64,000 nucleotides of DNA from Malania oleifera. Lineage: Eukaryota > Streptophyta > Magnoliopsida > Santalales > Ximeniaceae. The translations under genes and the position numbers were made by a program. Positions within the stretch are counted from its first letter, which is position 1. The number at the start of each line of letters is the position of its first letter. Positions 1 through 11,294 of this stretch are shown one piece after another. The notes beneath the pieces were generated by a model that was not told the DNA's origin, did not search any database, and was given only the letters and a program-made list of their open reading frames with translations. The stretch is taken from NCBI RefSeq assembly GCF_029873635.1, contig NC_080419.1, forward strand, positions 67,595,323 to 67,659,322. The letters are read 5' to 3'.

Positions 1-33
<33 letters not shown>
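1..33. repeat. (TA)n(TG)n microsatellite
   Basis: Pure dinucleotide run, TA for about 9 bases and then TG, at the left edge. It may continue outside the window. Confidence 0.95.
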
Positions 34-575
34 CAGATTAACCATCTCAATTAAAGACACAAATTAACCTAAGTAATTTACAAATCAATACACAAATTCA
101 ACCCTAAACCCTAACCTCAGATTATTTAACAGCAATGTAACCAACAATATTTACACATTCAATGCATAACAATTTCAATTTAGTCAAATACAAATAATGA
201 AATGAAACCCTAACCTCAGATTGGGGGTTTCTGAATACAACTTCCAACCAAAAAATCGAAAGCACTGAATACTAATTTATGAATTCAAAATAACAAATCT
301 TCAAATCTTTCAAATTAATCTTGAATGATCAATGAAACCAAAATAGTTTTAGGGTAAGAAAAATACATACCCCATTTCCCCCTTTTTATAGCATACTTTC
401 CAATGATCTCGTCCACCCTCAAACGGTCACCAGCTACGGGCTCCCAAACGGTCACCTGCGAGTAGGCATGGTGCTACTGTTGTTGCTGCCATCCCCCTCT
501 CTGCAACTCTTTGCTCTTTGCTCTCTGCATTCGCTTGGGAAATGAAGGAGAAAAGACCAGTTGAAAGTCCTGAGC
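34..575. other. AT-rich sequence, no gene seen
   Basis: AT-rich sequence with two copies of the words ccctaacctcagatt (near 107 and 206). I see no splice-supported or conserved ORF. The short minus-strand reading frames here are made from the repeat words described in the next entry. Confidence 0.5.
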
Positions 576-726
576 AAATCTCGCTGGATGGTCCAGTGAG
601 ATTTGCCATGCGTCAGCACTAAGTTCCTTCTCAAGCAAATCTCGCTTGTCCAGCGAGATTTGTTTGTCACACATCAACACACAATGACCTGACTATTTAA
701 ATCTCATTGGAAGGTCCAGTGAGATT
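576..726. repeat. Three diverged copies of a short palindromic word
   Basis: Near-perfect inverted repeats lie at 576-604, 637-661 and 699-726. Each starts AAATCTC and ends GAGATT(T), with arms of roughly 10-13 bases (core CGCTGGA facing TCCAGYG) and a very short loop. Spacing is about 60 bases. The arrangement resembles the palindrome arrays inside the copia LTRs further right, so this may be the remnant of an LTR. That link is inference, because the sequence itself is not shared. Confidence 0.7.
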
Positions 727-1640
727 GTGTAAGCATTAAAATGAGAAAATTTTTCCCAATCACACTATTATTTAATATTTTATTATAAAATAAATTTAAA
801 AAGGAAAAAAACTCAAAAGGTGACAATTACAGACCCGTGACATCAAGATGAATAATAAAGTGCTTTTTCTATTTATCTTAGCTTTTATATTTGTTGAGTG
901 GGTAAGAAAATATATCATTTATAGTTATCTTTGTGATAGAACACCCCAAAAAATCCATCTTCTTTGCCTTCGTTTGTTTGTGTCCTGGTTAATATTCAAA
1001 GTCCTTTGCTACTTTCTCATTGGTAAGAAGGATTGTTGTATCTTCTTTGTTATGTTCTCATTAACAATAGGAATTGTGTAACTTCTCTGCTACTTTCTTA
1101 TTAACAATTGAGTTTAGTCTTCGCAAACTTTTTGCATCAACTTGATAGGAAACCCTACTCTAAAACAATTTAACACATGCCTCAAATGTGATAAGTTCTA
1201 CAGCCCCTTTGTGTTTAATTTGGTTTTGCAACCATATTCTCTATATATTTTTCCACCATATTTAATTCCCTTTCTATGTATTGATCTCATAACTTTTGTG
1301 GACATTCTTCTTGGGTTTCTGGTATGGGTAGTGCAAACCCAAAAGTTGAATGGCTCTTGCAAAGACAAATATGGATCCCTTTACTCCATTTTCAATTCCA
1401 ATTAAAACAGCAAAAAAAAAATAGTTAGCTAAAAAATTTAAATATTACCTACAATTAGTTTTAATCGTATTTATATCTGCATTAAGTTACATGCATGAGA
1501 TAGTTGTTGTGCATCACAATTTCCCGCAAGAACACCTGATTTTTGTTCGCACGTTACACTAGCATACTATTTACTCTATCGATCCATGTTACAATTGAGA
1601 TTCCCAGCTGGCTCTAGCTACAAAAAGGATATACAAGGTT
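727..1640. other. Intergenic, downstream of the lipase gene
   Basis: AT-rich. Reading frames at 848-1081 and 1142-1405 have hydrophobic, low-complexity translations, no recognisable domain and no codon bias, so I do not call them genes. The lipase 3' UTR must end in the right part of this stretch. I see no clear polyadenylation signal. Confidence 0.5.
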
Positions 1641-1660
1641 GAGATAATTACTGTCAAAGC

Positions 1661-3043
1661 TCAAGTCCTCTGAGACTGAACCAAGTTCATCATAGAGCTT
1701 GCAACAGTTATCCATGGAGACGGCTTGAAATTTTGTGCACTCTGTAGCAATTCCCTTGCTTTGCTTAGGAAATCAATGCCCGTATCTCTCTGAAACTGCA
1801 CTGGTTTGGGACATTTTAGTAAGTTAATATAGGTTTCCAAGTCATGAACGCATGAAGGGTTTTGCATCATAAAAAAGTCTAGAGCAAGCTCCACACCCAC
1901 ATGAGCATAACATGAGCAGCTCCAAGGAAACTCATATCTCCCTCCCAAAACCCTAAAATTTTCGTTGAACACAACCCCAGGCATCTTTGTGATGGGATCA
2001 TTAACGTTTACTATTCTCAGAACTTTCACACCCAATTCCTCACACCGTCTCTTGAAGCCAGAATTCCCAACTCTTGGGCCGGCAAACGAGAAAACCGTAA
2101 TTGGTATTTCTCGATCCAAAGTGTTTCTATTCAAACCGAGCTCTGCAACATCATACGCGAAAAGAAGACCCAGTGAGCTCCCCATGCTATGACCAGCCAC
2201 TGTTATGCTCAATTCCTCACCTTTAAACTTGTTTATAAGCTGAGAAACTTCAGAAAGAAGCTGCTCACGGCAGCTTTCGAGCCCAAACTTGCTATTACTT
2301 TCATCTGAAGTATACAAACCAAGAAAACCTGATTCCACCTTTATCTCTGGCCGAGGATCGTGAGGGTCGAGCCTTGCTGGAGTCAGGGAGCTCATTAGGT
2401 TTGCAATCCACTCTGGGTTCGTCACCGTCCCTCGAAAGGTTATGAGTATATCTCTTCTACCAAGCCTTCTTGCCTCATTGTCAGACGATGCGGCAATGTA
2501 TCCGATCCAGCGGCCGCAGCAATTAGCAGCTAGATAATTCTGGATTGGGATGCTGGAACTGATGTCTGCAGTGGCATAAATGTACTTGGTTATCTCATAA
2601 CCAGAATCCGCCATGCCAACTTCTCTCAGCATGTTCTTTTTCCCATACTTGCAGTTCAAGTAGCGTTTTGAGCTCGGATCGAGGTCAAAAGCCTTGTAAC
2701 ATGCACTCACGAACTCCCCATACCGAATGATCTCGTTGCGGAGAAGAGGGTGCAAGGGTTCCACGAGATCTTCCCAGTTGTTGGAACCCTGAAGCTCTCT
2801 CCAAACACGAGCCAGATTCACTCTAGGTTTAGTTTTCACTTCTTGGGTACTGAACACTGCTGGTGTTGTTTTCTCCGGTGCAATTATGGAGGAGGCAACA
2901 ACAGATTGCCGAGCCAAAGAGAGTTTAGATTTCTTTTTGGGCAAAGACACTTGCTCCCACAGCGAACACTGCCGGGGAAAACTGTTTTCTGAAACTGAAA
3001 CCAGGTTCACAGTTGTGCTTGTCATGTTTGCTGTGGAAGCCAT
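1661..3043 (-). CDS. Chloroplast class-3 lipase, phospholipase A1-I / galactolipase (DAD1/DONGLE-like)
   Basis: Complete single-exon protein of 460 residues and the only intact cellular gene in the window. The Lipase_3 fold is clear: ITFRGT at 201-206 (oxyanion side), the nucleophile elbow GHSMG with Ser286, FAGPRVG at 320-326, NVNDP with Asp349 as the acid, and a C-terminal catalytic His (His400 in VHDLETY, or His381 in CYAHVGVE). Residues 1 to about 75 are rich in Ser, Thr and Lys and poor in acidic residues, as expected of a plastid transit peptide; the conserved domain starts near LARVWRELQG (77-86). Family knowledge: plastid PLA1-I enzymes remove sn-1 acyl chains from phosphatidylcholine and galactolipids, and several feed jasmonate synthesis. 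From memory the body looks closest to the PLA1-I-alpha/DONGLE subgroup, but the subgroup is not proven. The length suits the family. The start is the first ATG after the CT-rich leader. Confidence 0.95.
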   Translation of the reverse strand: MASTANMTSTTVNLVSVSENSFPRQCSLWEQVSLPKKKSKLSLARQSVVASSIIAPEKTTPAVFSTQEVKTKPRVNLARVWRELQGSNNWEDLVEPLHPLLRNEIIRYGEFVSACYKAFDLDPSSKRYLNCKYGKKNMLREVGMADSGYEITKYIYATADISSSIPIQNYLAANCCGRWIGYIAASSDNEARRLGRRDILITFRGTVTNPEWIANLMSSLTPARLDPHDPRPEIKVESGFLGLYTSDESNSKFGLESCREQLLSEVSQLINKFKGEELSITVAGHSMGSSLGLLFAYDVAELGLNRNTLDREIPITVFSFAGPRVGNSGFKRRCEELGVKVLRIVNVNDPITKMPGVVFNENFRVLGGRYEFPWSCSCYAHVGVELALDFFMMQNPSCVHDLETYINLLKCPKPVQFQRDTGIDFLSKARELLQSAQNFKPSPWITVASSMMNLVQSQRT

Positions 3044-3068
3044 AGCTAGAAATTAGTAGAAACTCTCT

Positions 3069-3071
<3 letters not shown>

Positions 3072-3107
<36 letters not shown>
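3072..3107. repeat. (GA)n microsatellite in the 5' leader of the lipase gene
   Basis: About 36 bases of uninterrupted GA on the plus strand, so (CT)n in the sense of the lipase gene, between the TATA box and the ATG. CT-rich leaders are common in plant genes. Confidence 0.9.
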
Positions 3108-3109
<2 letters not shown>

Positions 3110-3135
3110 GAAGAGAGTGTGGATGCAGCAGAGGG

Positions 3136-3142
3136 ATTTATA
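3136..3142 (-). promoter_or_regulatory. TATA box of the lipase gene
   Basis: TATAAAT on the minus strand, about 95 bases upstream of the ATG at 3043. A start site roughly 30 bases downstream would fall at the edge of the CT run, giving a leader of about 60-70 bases. Position and context fit; no transcript data. Confidence 0.6.
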
Positions 3143-4347
3143 CAGAGGAGAAGAAGCGTGGGAGGAGGCAGGGAGAGCTAGGGTTCATGGTGTTGAGAGA
3201 AGGAGTTGGACTCATGGGACGATGGTGACTGAATGAAAAAGCATGTTTGGCGAGGGTTTGACTAAGAAATGATTTTTAAAATTCGGGGTGTATAATTTAA
3301 ATGGTCGGTCGGGTTTGAGGTCACTGTTGGGGTTCGTCTGTTGCGGCTGTACGTGTGTGATATGAAAAAAATTGTGTAAAGGTCCTGTTCGGCGTATTAC
3401 TTTTTTGCTGGTTGACTTCAAATCAATCTCCCAATAGAATTTAAGAGAACGAGAAAGCGTGGAGGGATTTTACCAATCACAATATATAATGAGTGGAACT
3501 TACATTAAATTATATTTTTATTTATCTGATCGTTGAGTTTCGAGTTCGATATATAAGAAGCCTATTTTTTACGAAATTAACACTCATAAAACTGAATAGA
3601 GAGAAATTGAGTTATCTATACATTTATCCAAAGGGACATGAATGGCTAATATATAAGTCTGTTTATTTTATCATTTTTTTTTCTTTTTGTGGCAAATAAA
3701 AGAATAACAATAAAGTCATATATTATAATGTTATTAATTGGGTGTGATCTTGAGGCACGCAACTAATTAAAATATTATTTTTTTCAAAATATTTTATCAT
3801 GTTTGGAGCTACAAGAGCGATACTAATATGATCAAAAGTTCAAGAGGTCGATTTAAGTACAAAATGTCGTGTAAGTGATGACTTATAAAACAAGAACATG
3901 CATTACTAGCTAGAAAGTAAACGCGTGGTACAGTTAGTCAACTTAATAAATTAGAACGTTAACAATTTTCACATTGGAAAACCAAATAATCTCAATCCAT
4001 GACAGCACATTACAATCTCATTATTTTAAATATCAATGTTTCACGTACTCATTCAATGTAATATTCTTGAAAGAAATAATCTAAATATACAAGTGTAAAA
4101 TGGAACTATGTGATTATATATAGAACACATAATAGTCATGCATTATGATTGTAAAATGTTTCTTTTAATGAAATTATGGTAAGAGTTAAGAGTTATCATT
4201 AGAAAATATTTCTTTTGATGAAATTACGGTAATTGACACGCTAACCTATTATTGTGACATTAAATATGAAAAAATACATAAGAGCAAGATGTATCAAGTG
4301 GTTCAAGTCTTAATGTTATCATAAATTTTGTACCTTCAACATGTATT
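3143..4347. other. Upstream intergenic DNA of the lipase gene
   Basis: AT-rich with no ORF of substance. A word of about 25 bases, tttctttt(a/g)atgaaattaYgg, occurs twice (near 4158 and 4209), a small local duplication. Promoter elements beyond the TATA box cannot be assigned by eye. Confidence 0.5.
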
Positions 4348-4364
4348 TAGTTTTCTCATTTCTT

Positions 4365-4784
4365 TTTTTCTTCTTTTTTTTATTACATATGAACTGCAGC
4401 CACCAATCAGCCCTTCGGACCCTATGATGCGACACCAAACCTACGGATCAGCATCTTCCACCCCCAAGTCTTTCTGATCAGGGCAAAGTTCAGATGCAGA
4501 CATGACTTCCATGCATCTGTTGGACGTTAGGCCAATCTGACCAATGGGACACATCTCCATTACTATCCACGGTTCTCATTAGTTCACAGAAAACTCTCAC
4601 CATCTACGATCCCTGTTAGCTCACAGAATAAACTCTCACCATTCACAGTCCCCACTGGCTCACAGAGTAAACTCTCACCATCCATAGATACCGCTGGCTC
4701 CGTGAGTGTGTCTACCTAGAATTGAACCCCTGATGCTCCTTGTTACGTGCTAATGTCTTTCCACCGCGTTATACCGGTAGGGGC
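4365..4784 (-). mobile_element. tRNA-derived SINE, reverse orientation, with 17-bp target duplication
   Basis: An insertion of about 420 bp flanked by identical 17-bp direct repeats at 4348-4364 and 4785-4801 (tagttttctcatttctt). Read on the minus strand it starts with a tRNA-like head: an A-box-like TAACGCGGTGG (4762-4772) and a B-box-like GGTTCAATTCT (4719-4729), about 33 bases apart, as in RNA polymerase III promoters. It ends in an A-rich tail, seen as the T/C run at 4365-4382. The body holds three roughly 39-bp repeats built on aactctcaccat (near 4592, 4631, 4669). Head, tail and long target duplication together define a SINE. 420 bp is long for a plant SINE, partly because of the internal repeats. 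Confidence 0.85.
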
Positions 4785-4801
4785 TAGTTTTCTCATTTCT
4801 T

Positions 4802-7128
4802 GCTTTGAATGCAAGTGTAACTTGTAAATTGCATTGTTGCCACGTCACTAGGAACATGCATTAACTATCCTCCTAGTCCAAAAACAATAATAATGTACTA
4901 CTACAATTCACTAGTAGATTTATCATCGTATTATCTAGTATATATTGACATACATCCATTTATTCAATGAATTTTGATATAAAAGAAAATTTTATATCAA
5001 GGTCGTGAACATCGTCGGCAATAGAATGTAACTATAATATAAAAATTACATTAATAGTATATAGGTAATGGGATGAAGTAAAGAGGGTCATGAGACATAA
5101 ACTATGCAACTATTAAAATTTTCTTTTATATCAACATAGAATACATGATTAGAGATGTAAACAGCTAATTATTTTTTGTTACTTAAAGAGTAGGGCACTC
5201 CATCATAGCACAAAAGAGCATCCCGCATAAATAAGATCCCTCGGAAAGTACCAAAAGTAGACATCTCAACTTCCTTCTTACCTTTTTCATGATTTTAGTG
5301 TACTATATCTACCTCTAATATTAAATACTTTAATTAAAAATTTTATATCGCATAAAGACACATAATTTGTAAGAAAACAATTAATCAAATTGAAGTGGCC
5401 AAATGTAAGCCATTGTCCCAAAAAACTCTTGCAATAAATAAAAATTTCTTATTCCATGTTTGTAAACCGGAACACGTAAATTTCTATTTTTGTGAATTAA
5501 ATGAAATGTAATATAAAACTATACTAATTTTTATCTAAATTTATACAATTTCAAACCTAAAACGTAATTTAATTTTCCAATACAATCTTAAAATCCGTAA
5601 AATTAGATTGAACAATGGAGTGGGTGGTGTAGGGGTTGAAATTGGTTGATATAGGCCACAAGGAGGAGCTTGCTTGTAAAAAATAATTTTCATTTTTTCT
5701 TTTCAGTTTTAAAGTAATTCCAGAATAACACATTATTTTTTGAACTTTTTTAAGGTAAGCTGAGAAACAATTAAATATTTTTTAACCCTTTTTATAAAAA
5801 AAAAATAGGAAATCTTTGTAACTTTTTAGAAAGATCATGAATATATAAAAATAATAATAATAATAAATATTTTTAACATGCTTTTAGAAGTTTGGAATTC
5901 AAATCTTTAATTTCAATTAGGGTGTGAATGAAATGTAATACAATTTAAATTCTATGATTTCAAAGATAATCTAAACAAATTTTCAAATTTTTTTTTCGTG
6001 ATTATTTTTTATTTGACTTTTAATTTTTATTTAATAATTTTCTGCTACTTGACTGACCTCTATCAAAGTCATAGACTGTCGAAGCAATAACATAGCGTAC
6101 AAGAGAAGGCAATAAAGGACAGGGAACCCATGTCTAAAGTACTACTCGTCATAATAAATGATAATGAAAAGCATGCACTCTCATTTTTTTTGTGGAGGGG
6201 TAGGCTCACGCCTCGCTCCCAAGTAGCTGTTTTAATTCAATCGAAGAAATATACTATTTTATCATTATATATATAAATTATCAATACATAGTTTTTGTGT
6301 CTCCTACTTTGTCACAAAATCACAGTTAAAAAAAAAATCAAGTATGATTAATGTGTGTGCATTTGTCTGAATATTTGAATTTATTGAGTAAAATAATCTG
6401 CTTTTCCTGATGGCCAATAGGTCCGACAAAATTAATGTGGGGATTTTACGTTTTCAAATGAGTTGATATAAAAAAAAAATAGTTATGACCAAAAACTTTT
6501 TTACAAAGGATTCTTGCAAATTTTTTTGGGGCAATTTTTATTTCTTAGGTTAATCTGTGGTTTAGCTTTGTTCTTTTTCTCACAATAAATATTTTGACCT
6601 TTTTTAAAAATGAATGTTTAATAAATAGCTTTTTTTTTTTTTGTAATGATGACTCTCTAACGAGCTAAAATCTTGGGATTGTTCATAAATCAACTGAGTT
6701 TTGGACTATTTGGAGGTAAGAGAGAAGCTAGTGATGCAATAGTGTTGATCGTGTCTTGGTTTAAAAGTTAACTTATGGTTGGTTTATTTAAAATGTTTGA
6801 AAATTAATTGTTTTGTAAGTTATATTGGAAGACTTATGAAGCATTTGGCATTTGTTTGAATCACGAATGATTGGACAAACTTTCAATCACCATTTAAATT
6901 GATTGTTGTTTTCTTAATATATTAACCACTACACATGTTTTGTTTTTTTTCTAGCATAAATGATTTTTATTTGACTTATGTTTAAATACTTTTTATTTTG
7001 AAGAATAATCTTGACTATGAAAAGAAAAGGAAACTAGAAACTTAATAGAACGAGAGAGATGACTTATTTTCTAAAGCTAAGTTATGCATTCATTTTATCA
7101 TTGAAAAACTTTTTTTGTTAAATTTTAT
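4802..7128. other. AT-rich intergenic DNA, nothing recognised
   Basis: Runs of A and T, short decayed repeats and no conserved reading frame on either strand. Confidence 0.55.
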
Positions 7129-7136
7129 CTTCATTA

Positions 7137-8160
7137 TAGATCTGGCAAAACGGGTCATAACCCGTCGGGTCACCCGGACCCACTTGTTTAAAACGGGTCC
7201 GGGTTTAAGAAAGTTAACTCATTTAATAATTGGGCGGGTCACGGGCCAACCCGTTTATAAACGGGTTAAGTGGGTTTGGACGGGTCACCCAGCAAGTGAC
7301 CCGTTAATTTTAGTTCAGTGCTTCACTGCTTCTTCTCACACAGTCACATGCCTCACCCTCACAGCCTCACGATTCACATTTCACAATCATACACACTTAA
7401 AAAAAAAAAAAACCCTAAGGCTAAGTAAAGTTCCCCTTCCCGACTCCCTAACCTGCGCCACGTCGCGCCTCTCCACTCCAGTCTCCAGTCTCCTCGTCTG
7501 GCCGTGTGGGTCGTCTCTGACCTCTCGGCTCTCAGTTCTCAACTCTCACTCTCTCTGTCTCTTAGATTCTCAGTCAATCCTCTCCAACTCTCCTCTCCAT
7601 TTCTGACAGTCTTTCCTCTCCTTTGGTGACTGGTGCGCTGCTACGTGCCGCCGTGCTAGACCTACCAGTCGTCGTCTCCGGTGAACGATCCACTCGGACC
7701 ACTCCACACCTTGAGTAGATCGAGTCGTTGTCTCCTCCAGGCGCCACGGACCACTGCCACAAGCATCCATCTCCCCCCCCAGCTCCGCAGAGGACTCATT
7801 TAAATTTAGATTTATATATTTTTAGAGGTGTGTGTGTCTGTGTTTTTTTTTTAATTTTACATTTTTAAAAAAAATATATTCATTAAATGGATGTATTTTT
7901 TTTACCTTTTATGTTCTTTTTATTTAGAAATTAATAAATAAAATGCAGTTTAAAAAAAAAAGTCATTTTATATGAAATTTTAAAAAAATTTAGAATAAAA
8001 AATTTATATATTTTTAAACGGGTGACCCACTACCTGCCCGTTTATTAAACGGGTGGGTTAGGGTTGGCAAGTGTGTGATCCATTTAACATCGACCCGTTT
8101 ATGACCCGACCCGTTAGTGACCCACCCAAACCCGGCCCCCCACCCGTTTTGCCTGGCCTA
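7137..8160. mobile_element. Non-autonomous hAT-type DNA transposon
   Basis: Terminal inverted repeats of about 19 bp (left: TAG, 5 variable bases, GGCAAAACGGGT; right: its inverse with three mismatches) enclose 1,024 bp. An 8-bp target duplication, CTTCATTA at 7129-7136 and CTTCATTG at 8161-8168, differs by one base. Subterminal regions are packed with acgggt/acccg words in both orientations, typical of plant hAT ends that bind transposase. The centre (about 7430-7790) is GC- and pyrimidine-rich, unlike its surroundings, and carries no transposase, so movement would need a transposase from elsewhere. The central stretch may be a relic of the parent's leader region or captured DNA. Confidence 0.88.
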
Positions 8161-8168
8161 CTTCATTG

Positions 8169-9118
8169 TAAATAAATAAAAAAAATTGTCATAAATCTTG
8201 AGTATTTGAGTTTGATAAAATGTTAAGCTGAATGAGCTTAAGTATTTGGCGTAATTGAGCCTTTGCTAATTGAGCTTGCATATGAGTATCGGTGTGGTTT
8301 TGAGTAATGGGTCTTTAGGTAACTTGTTACGGTGCTCATTCCATTAGAATAATCAATCTTAAGCTTGGAGTTGATGCTACTCATTAGCAATTGAAATTTA
8401 ATTGAATCTCGTTTCATTGGTGTTTGTGCAATCTTTGTGTACCCCTTATAATACTATGATAATCGCCTACCTAAGGCAATTGCCTAAGGAATTACATAAG
8501 AAGTCACCTACGCAAGCCACATGACGAACATCACCCGAGCACATGGCAGTCATCTAGATTGAGACAATCACTAATGTCCAAGGAATTACAAGCGATCACT
8601 TAGGCCATAGAGGTTGCATAGTTGTTAAGTGACAGAGATAGCCCAATAATATGGGGGGTTACCTAGAGATTAGGTGACAAAGCAAACAAGCATTGGGTAG
8701 AGCCACCCAAAAGACACCAAAGGGGAGAATTCAACTATAATAATTAGGCTCTTCATTTTTTTGATAACTCCCCAAATTTATTAGTAGGAGATTAATATTT
8801 TGAATTTATGATTATAATTAATGTCTTAAATTCATAATTCACAGTCATAAAGATGATGTAAGTTTGACCTAAAAAAGATAGAAAGATGTGCAATTTTTAT
8901 TGTAAAAGGACTTTCAATCCAATTCAACACATGTATACAACTAGTTCTGTGTTAATGACCTAGCGCCACTTTATTCCTATCCTTCTCTCTCCCTTTGCCT
9001 TTAATTTTTTCCTTCTTTAACTTATGTATTATTCCTTTAATCTATGTTCATTCATCTCCCTTTCCTTCTCACCCCTTTCTACAATTTTTGTGAATCTCCA
9101 ATTCTGTGTTTCACTAAG
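8169..9118. other. Intergenic DNA between hAT and the retrotransposon pile
   Basis: No gene seen. A 10-bp perfect palindrome, GGCAATTGCC, lies near 8474-8483 within a longer imperfect one. Confidence 0.5.
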
Positions 9119-11290
9119 TGTTGCGACCTTCCCCAATGAGCAGAAAGGTACCCTAGGATGGTACGAACTGAAAAAAGGTGATTTTGATATTTTCGTGAAA
9201 AACATGAAGTAATGGAGTCGCCACTAACCTTTTGGAGTGTGATTAGAACACTTGATTACTACCCAATTAAGGGTAGAATCGGTCTGTGTTACCAAAGCAG
9301 GGATTGGGAGTTTGGTTACGCGATGGGAAGGTACTACCATCCCCTACACGCCCGTCCTACCGACGGTACCTAATTAATAAAAAATTATCCCAAATTAAGT
9401 ATGCCAAATTTGGATTTTAGCGCAAAAAATTTGCATGCAGTTCTTTCTCTCTCTAGATTTTCACCCTCCTCACCTTCTCTCTAACTTTTTGGCTTAGGTT
9501 TTCACCAATTCGACGATATGAAGCTGTCACGCTACTTTTGGAAAGTTTCTCTTCATTTCTGCAGGAGTGGATCATTGATTAGGCCTACTTATGAATCATC
9601 CCAAAATTTGGGTAAGTTAGTTAATTTTAATATTATTAGGTATTTGGTGTTTCTGGACTGAGGAGAATATGTTAAGAAAGGAAATACTGAAATTTTGTTA
9701 GGAGAAATGTTAATTTCAGGGTGTTGTGCTAGGAACACTGCAGGTATAAGAATTGGGGGTTTTGTGAGCATCTCAATAAGCCAAGTAAGGGTATAAACTA
9801 AGTCAGAATTTTCTATGCAATTATTTATTATTTTACAGAATTAAATTTCAAGAAAATATGTATATTATATAATTATGTTTAGGAAATACTGTTATGAATA
9901 GGGATATGATTTAAATGTGTTTAATCATAAGATATGATTTTGGAACAACTTTTACATTCAGGATGTTACTCTAATTCTATGTGGCATGAGTTTAATTTCC
10001 ATATAATTTTGTATATCATAATAGAATTCTTTTCCCAAATCAAGCATGATATGATAGTTTTCATGACAATTATAAAACAATGTAGGAAACATGATTTTAC
10101 ATATTAATCAGTACATAAAATTTATGTTCAGTATATTATGTTATGCTGGCACAAATGTTGTATTTTATGTTATGATATGCTAGCACAAATGTCGCGTTTC
10201 ATGTTATGTTATGCCGGTACAGATGCTGTGTTTCATGTTATGTTATGCCGGCGCAGATGTTGAGGTTCATGTTGGCGCAGATGTCAAATCAAGTATGATA
10301 AAATAGAATTTATGAAATATGTACATGACAGTTATTATTATGAAATACGAAACAATTATGTTCAGTATATGGAACTTATTATATGATATCAGGACCCGGA
10401 CAACATGGTTTAGTACAGTTTCAAGAGCACGATACCATAGCTATATGTTTAGAATTATGATAGTGCTACCACACAACCAGTAGTGTGGGAGATGGCAGTC
10501 GATGTGGCTTCAATGTAGAGTGGAGTAGTCCCCCTAGAAGTCCAGGACTAGGTAGGGGTGGGCCCATCGTACTTACAGACTTATGTTTGATCTAGCATGG
10601 TCGGCCAGCCATTGCTAGGTCCTGCTTTCGGGCTGCACAACCTAGTCATGTGGGGGTAAGACATGACATTAGTTAGCTATCCATCTTGGGTATATTTCAG
10701 TATTGTACAGTTATATAAGATGATTTTCATGTTAGTAATTTAGTACGTTATATTATGCTATGAGATATCATGTTTTATTCAGGTATGATATCAATAGTTT
10801 TTACTAGATATGATGTATGTACTGTTATTATGTACAACACGAAAACACTCATGTTGCTACACACTGATATTAGTTTATTTCCCTTACTTAGAGGTGTCTC
10901 ACCCCAACTATATATAAACATTTCAGGAAATCCAGGTATAGGAGCGGATAGAGCTCCGTGATAGTAGAGATCGGTGGGGCTACCTTGTTTAAAGGGTAAG
11001 TTGTTGAGTTAGGGTCAGGTTTATTTTTGGGTTATGACCCTAGGGTACATTTGGCCTTTTTTGGTGGATGATTATAAATATAGCAGGTTTAGTTGAACTC
11101 TGGTATTGTAATTGGCTAGATAATATGTATGTGATAACATTTCCTACTGCATAGGTATCAAAATGGTATTTTTGGTATATCCTTGGTACCCATGGGTCCA
11201 AGTTGATTATGTTATTCAGTTGTACAGGATTATTATATTAAATATTATTATCAAAAAAAATAATTACAGTAAAATGGACAGGTTGTTACA
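9119..11290 (+). mobile_element. Ty3/gypsy-type LTR-like sequence (solo LTR or fragment)
   Basis: The right edge is sharp: gttgttaCA at 11290 abuts the middle of a copia gag reading frame, so this DNA is inserted in, or joined to, Copia-1. It shares LTR architecture with the gypsy array at 27514: a pyrimidine-rich leader (9440-9500), a motif near 10880-10935 (ttcccttact, then ttcaggaaatccagg), and a terminal gttaca/attaca. The 9210-9385 block (gagtcgccac ... ggtacctaatta) is inversely related to 40770-40842. The left edge at tgttgcgacc is a guess and no 5-bp target duplication matches, so two elements may be joined here. Confidence 0.45.
10138..10284. repeat. Minisatellite of about 35-45 bp inside the LTR-like DNA
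   Basis: Five diverged tandem copies built on ttatgcYggcacaRatg, starting near 10141, 10181, 10208, 10242 and 10268. Confidence 0.75.
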
Positions 11291-11294
11291 GGTG

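Noticed and set aside
103-120. Telomere-like ccctaaaccctaa
   Set aside because: Less than two full units; a common plant promoter or chance word, not a telomeric array.
427-680. Three overlapping minus-strand reading frames of 60-72 codons
   Set aside because: They are translations of the palindromic repeat words. All frames stay open for the same reason and no domain is seen.
848-1405. Two small hydrophobic plus-strand ORFs
   Set aside because: AT-driven composition, no family resemblance, no promoter or splice support.
7115-7606. 163-codon plus-strand ORF
   Set aside because: It spans the hAT terminal repeat and a pyrimidine-rich core. The open frame follows from base composition and has no transposase motif.
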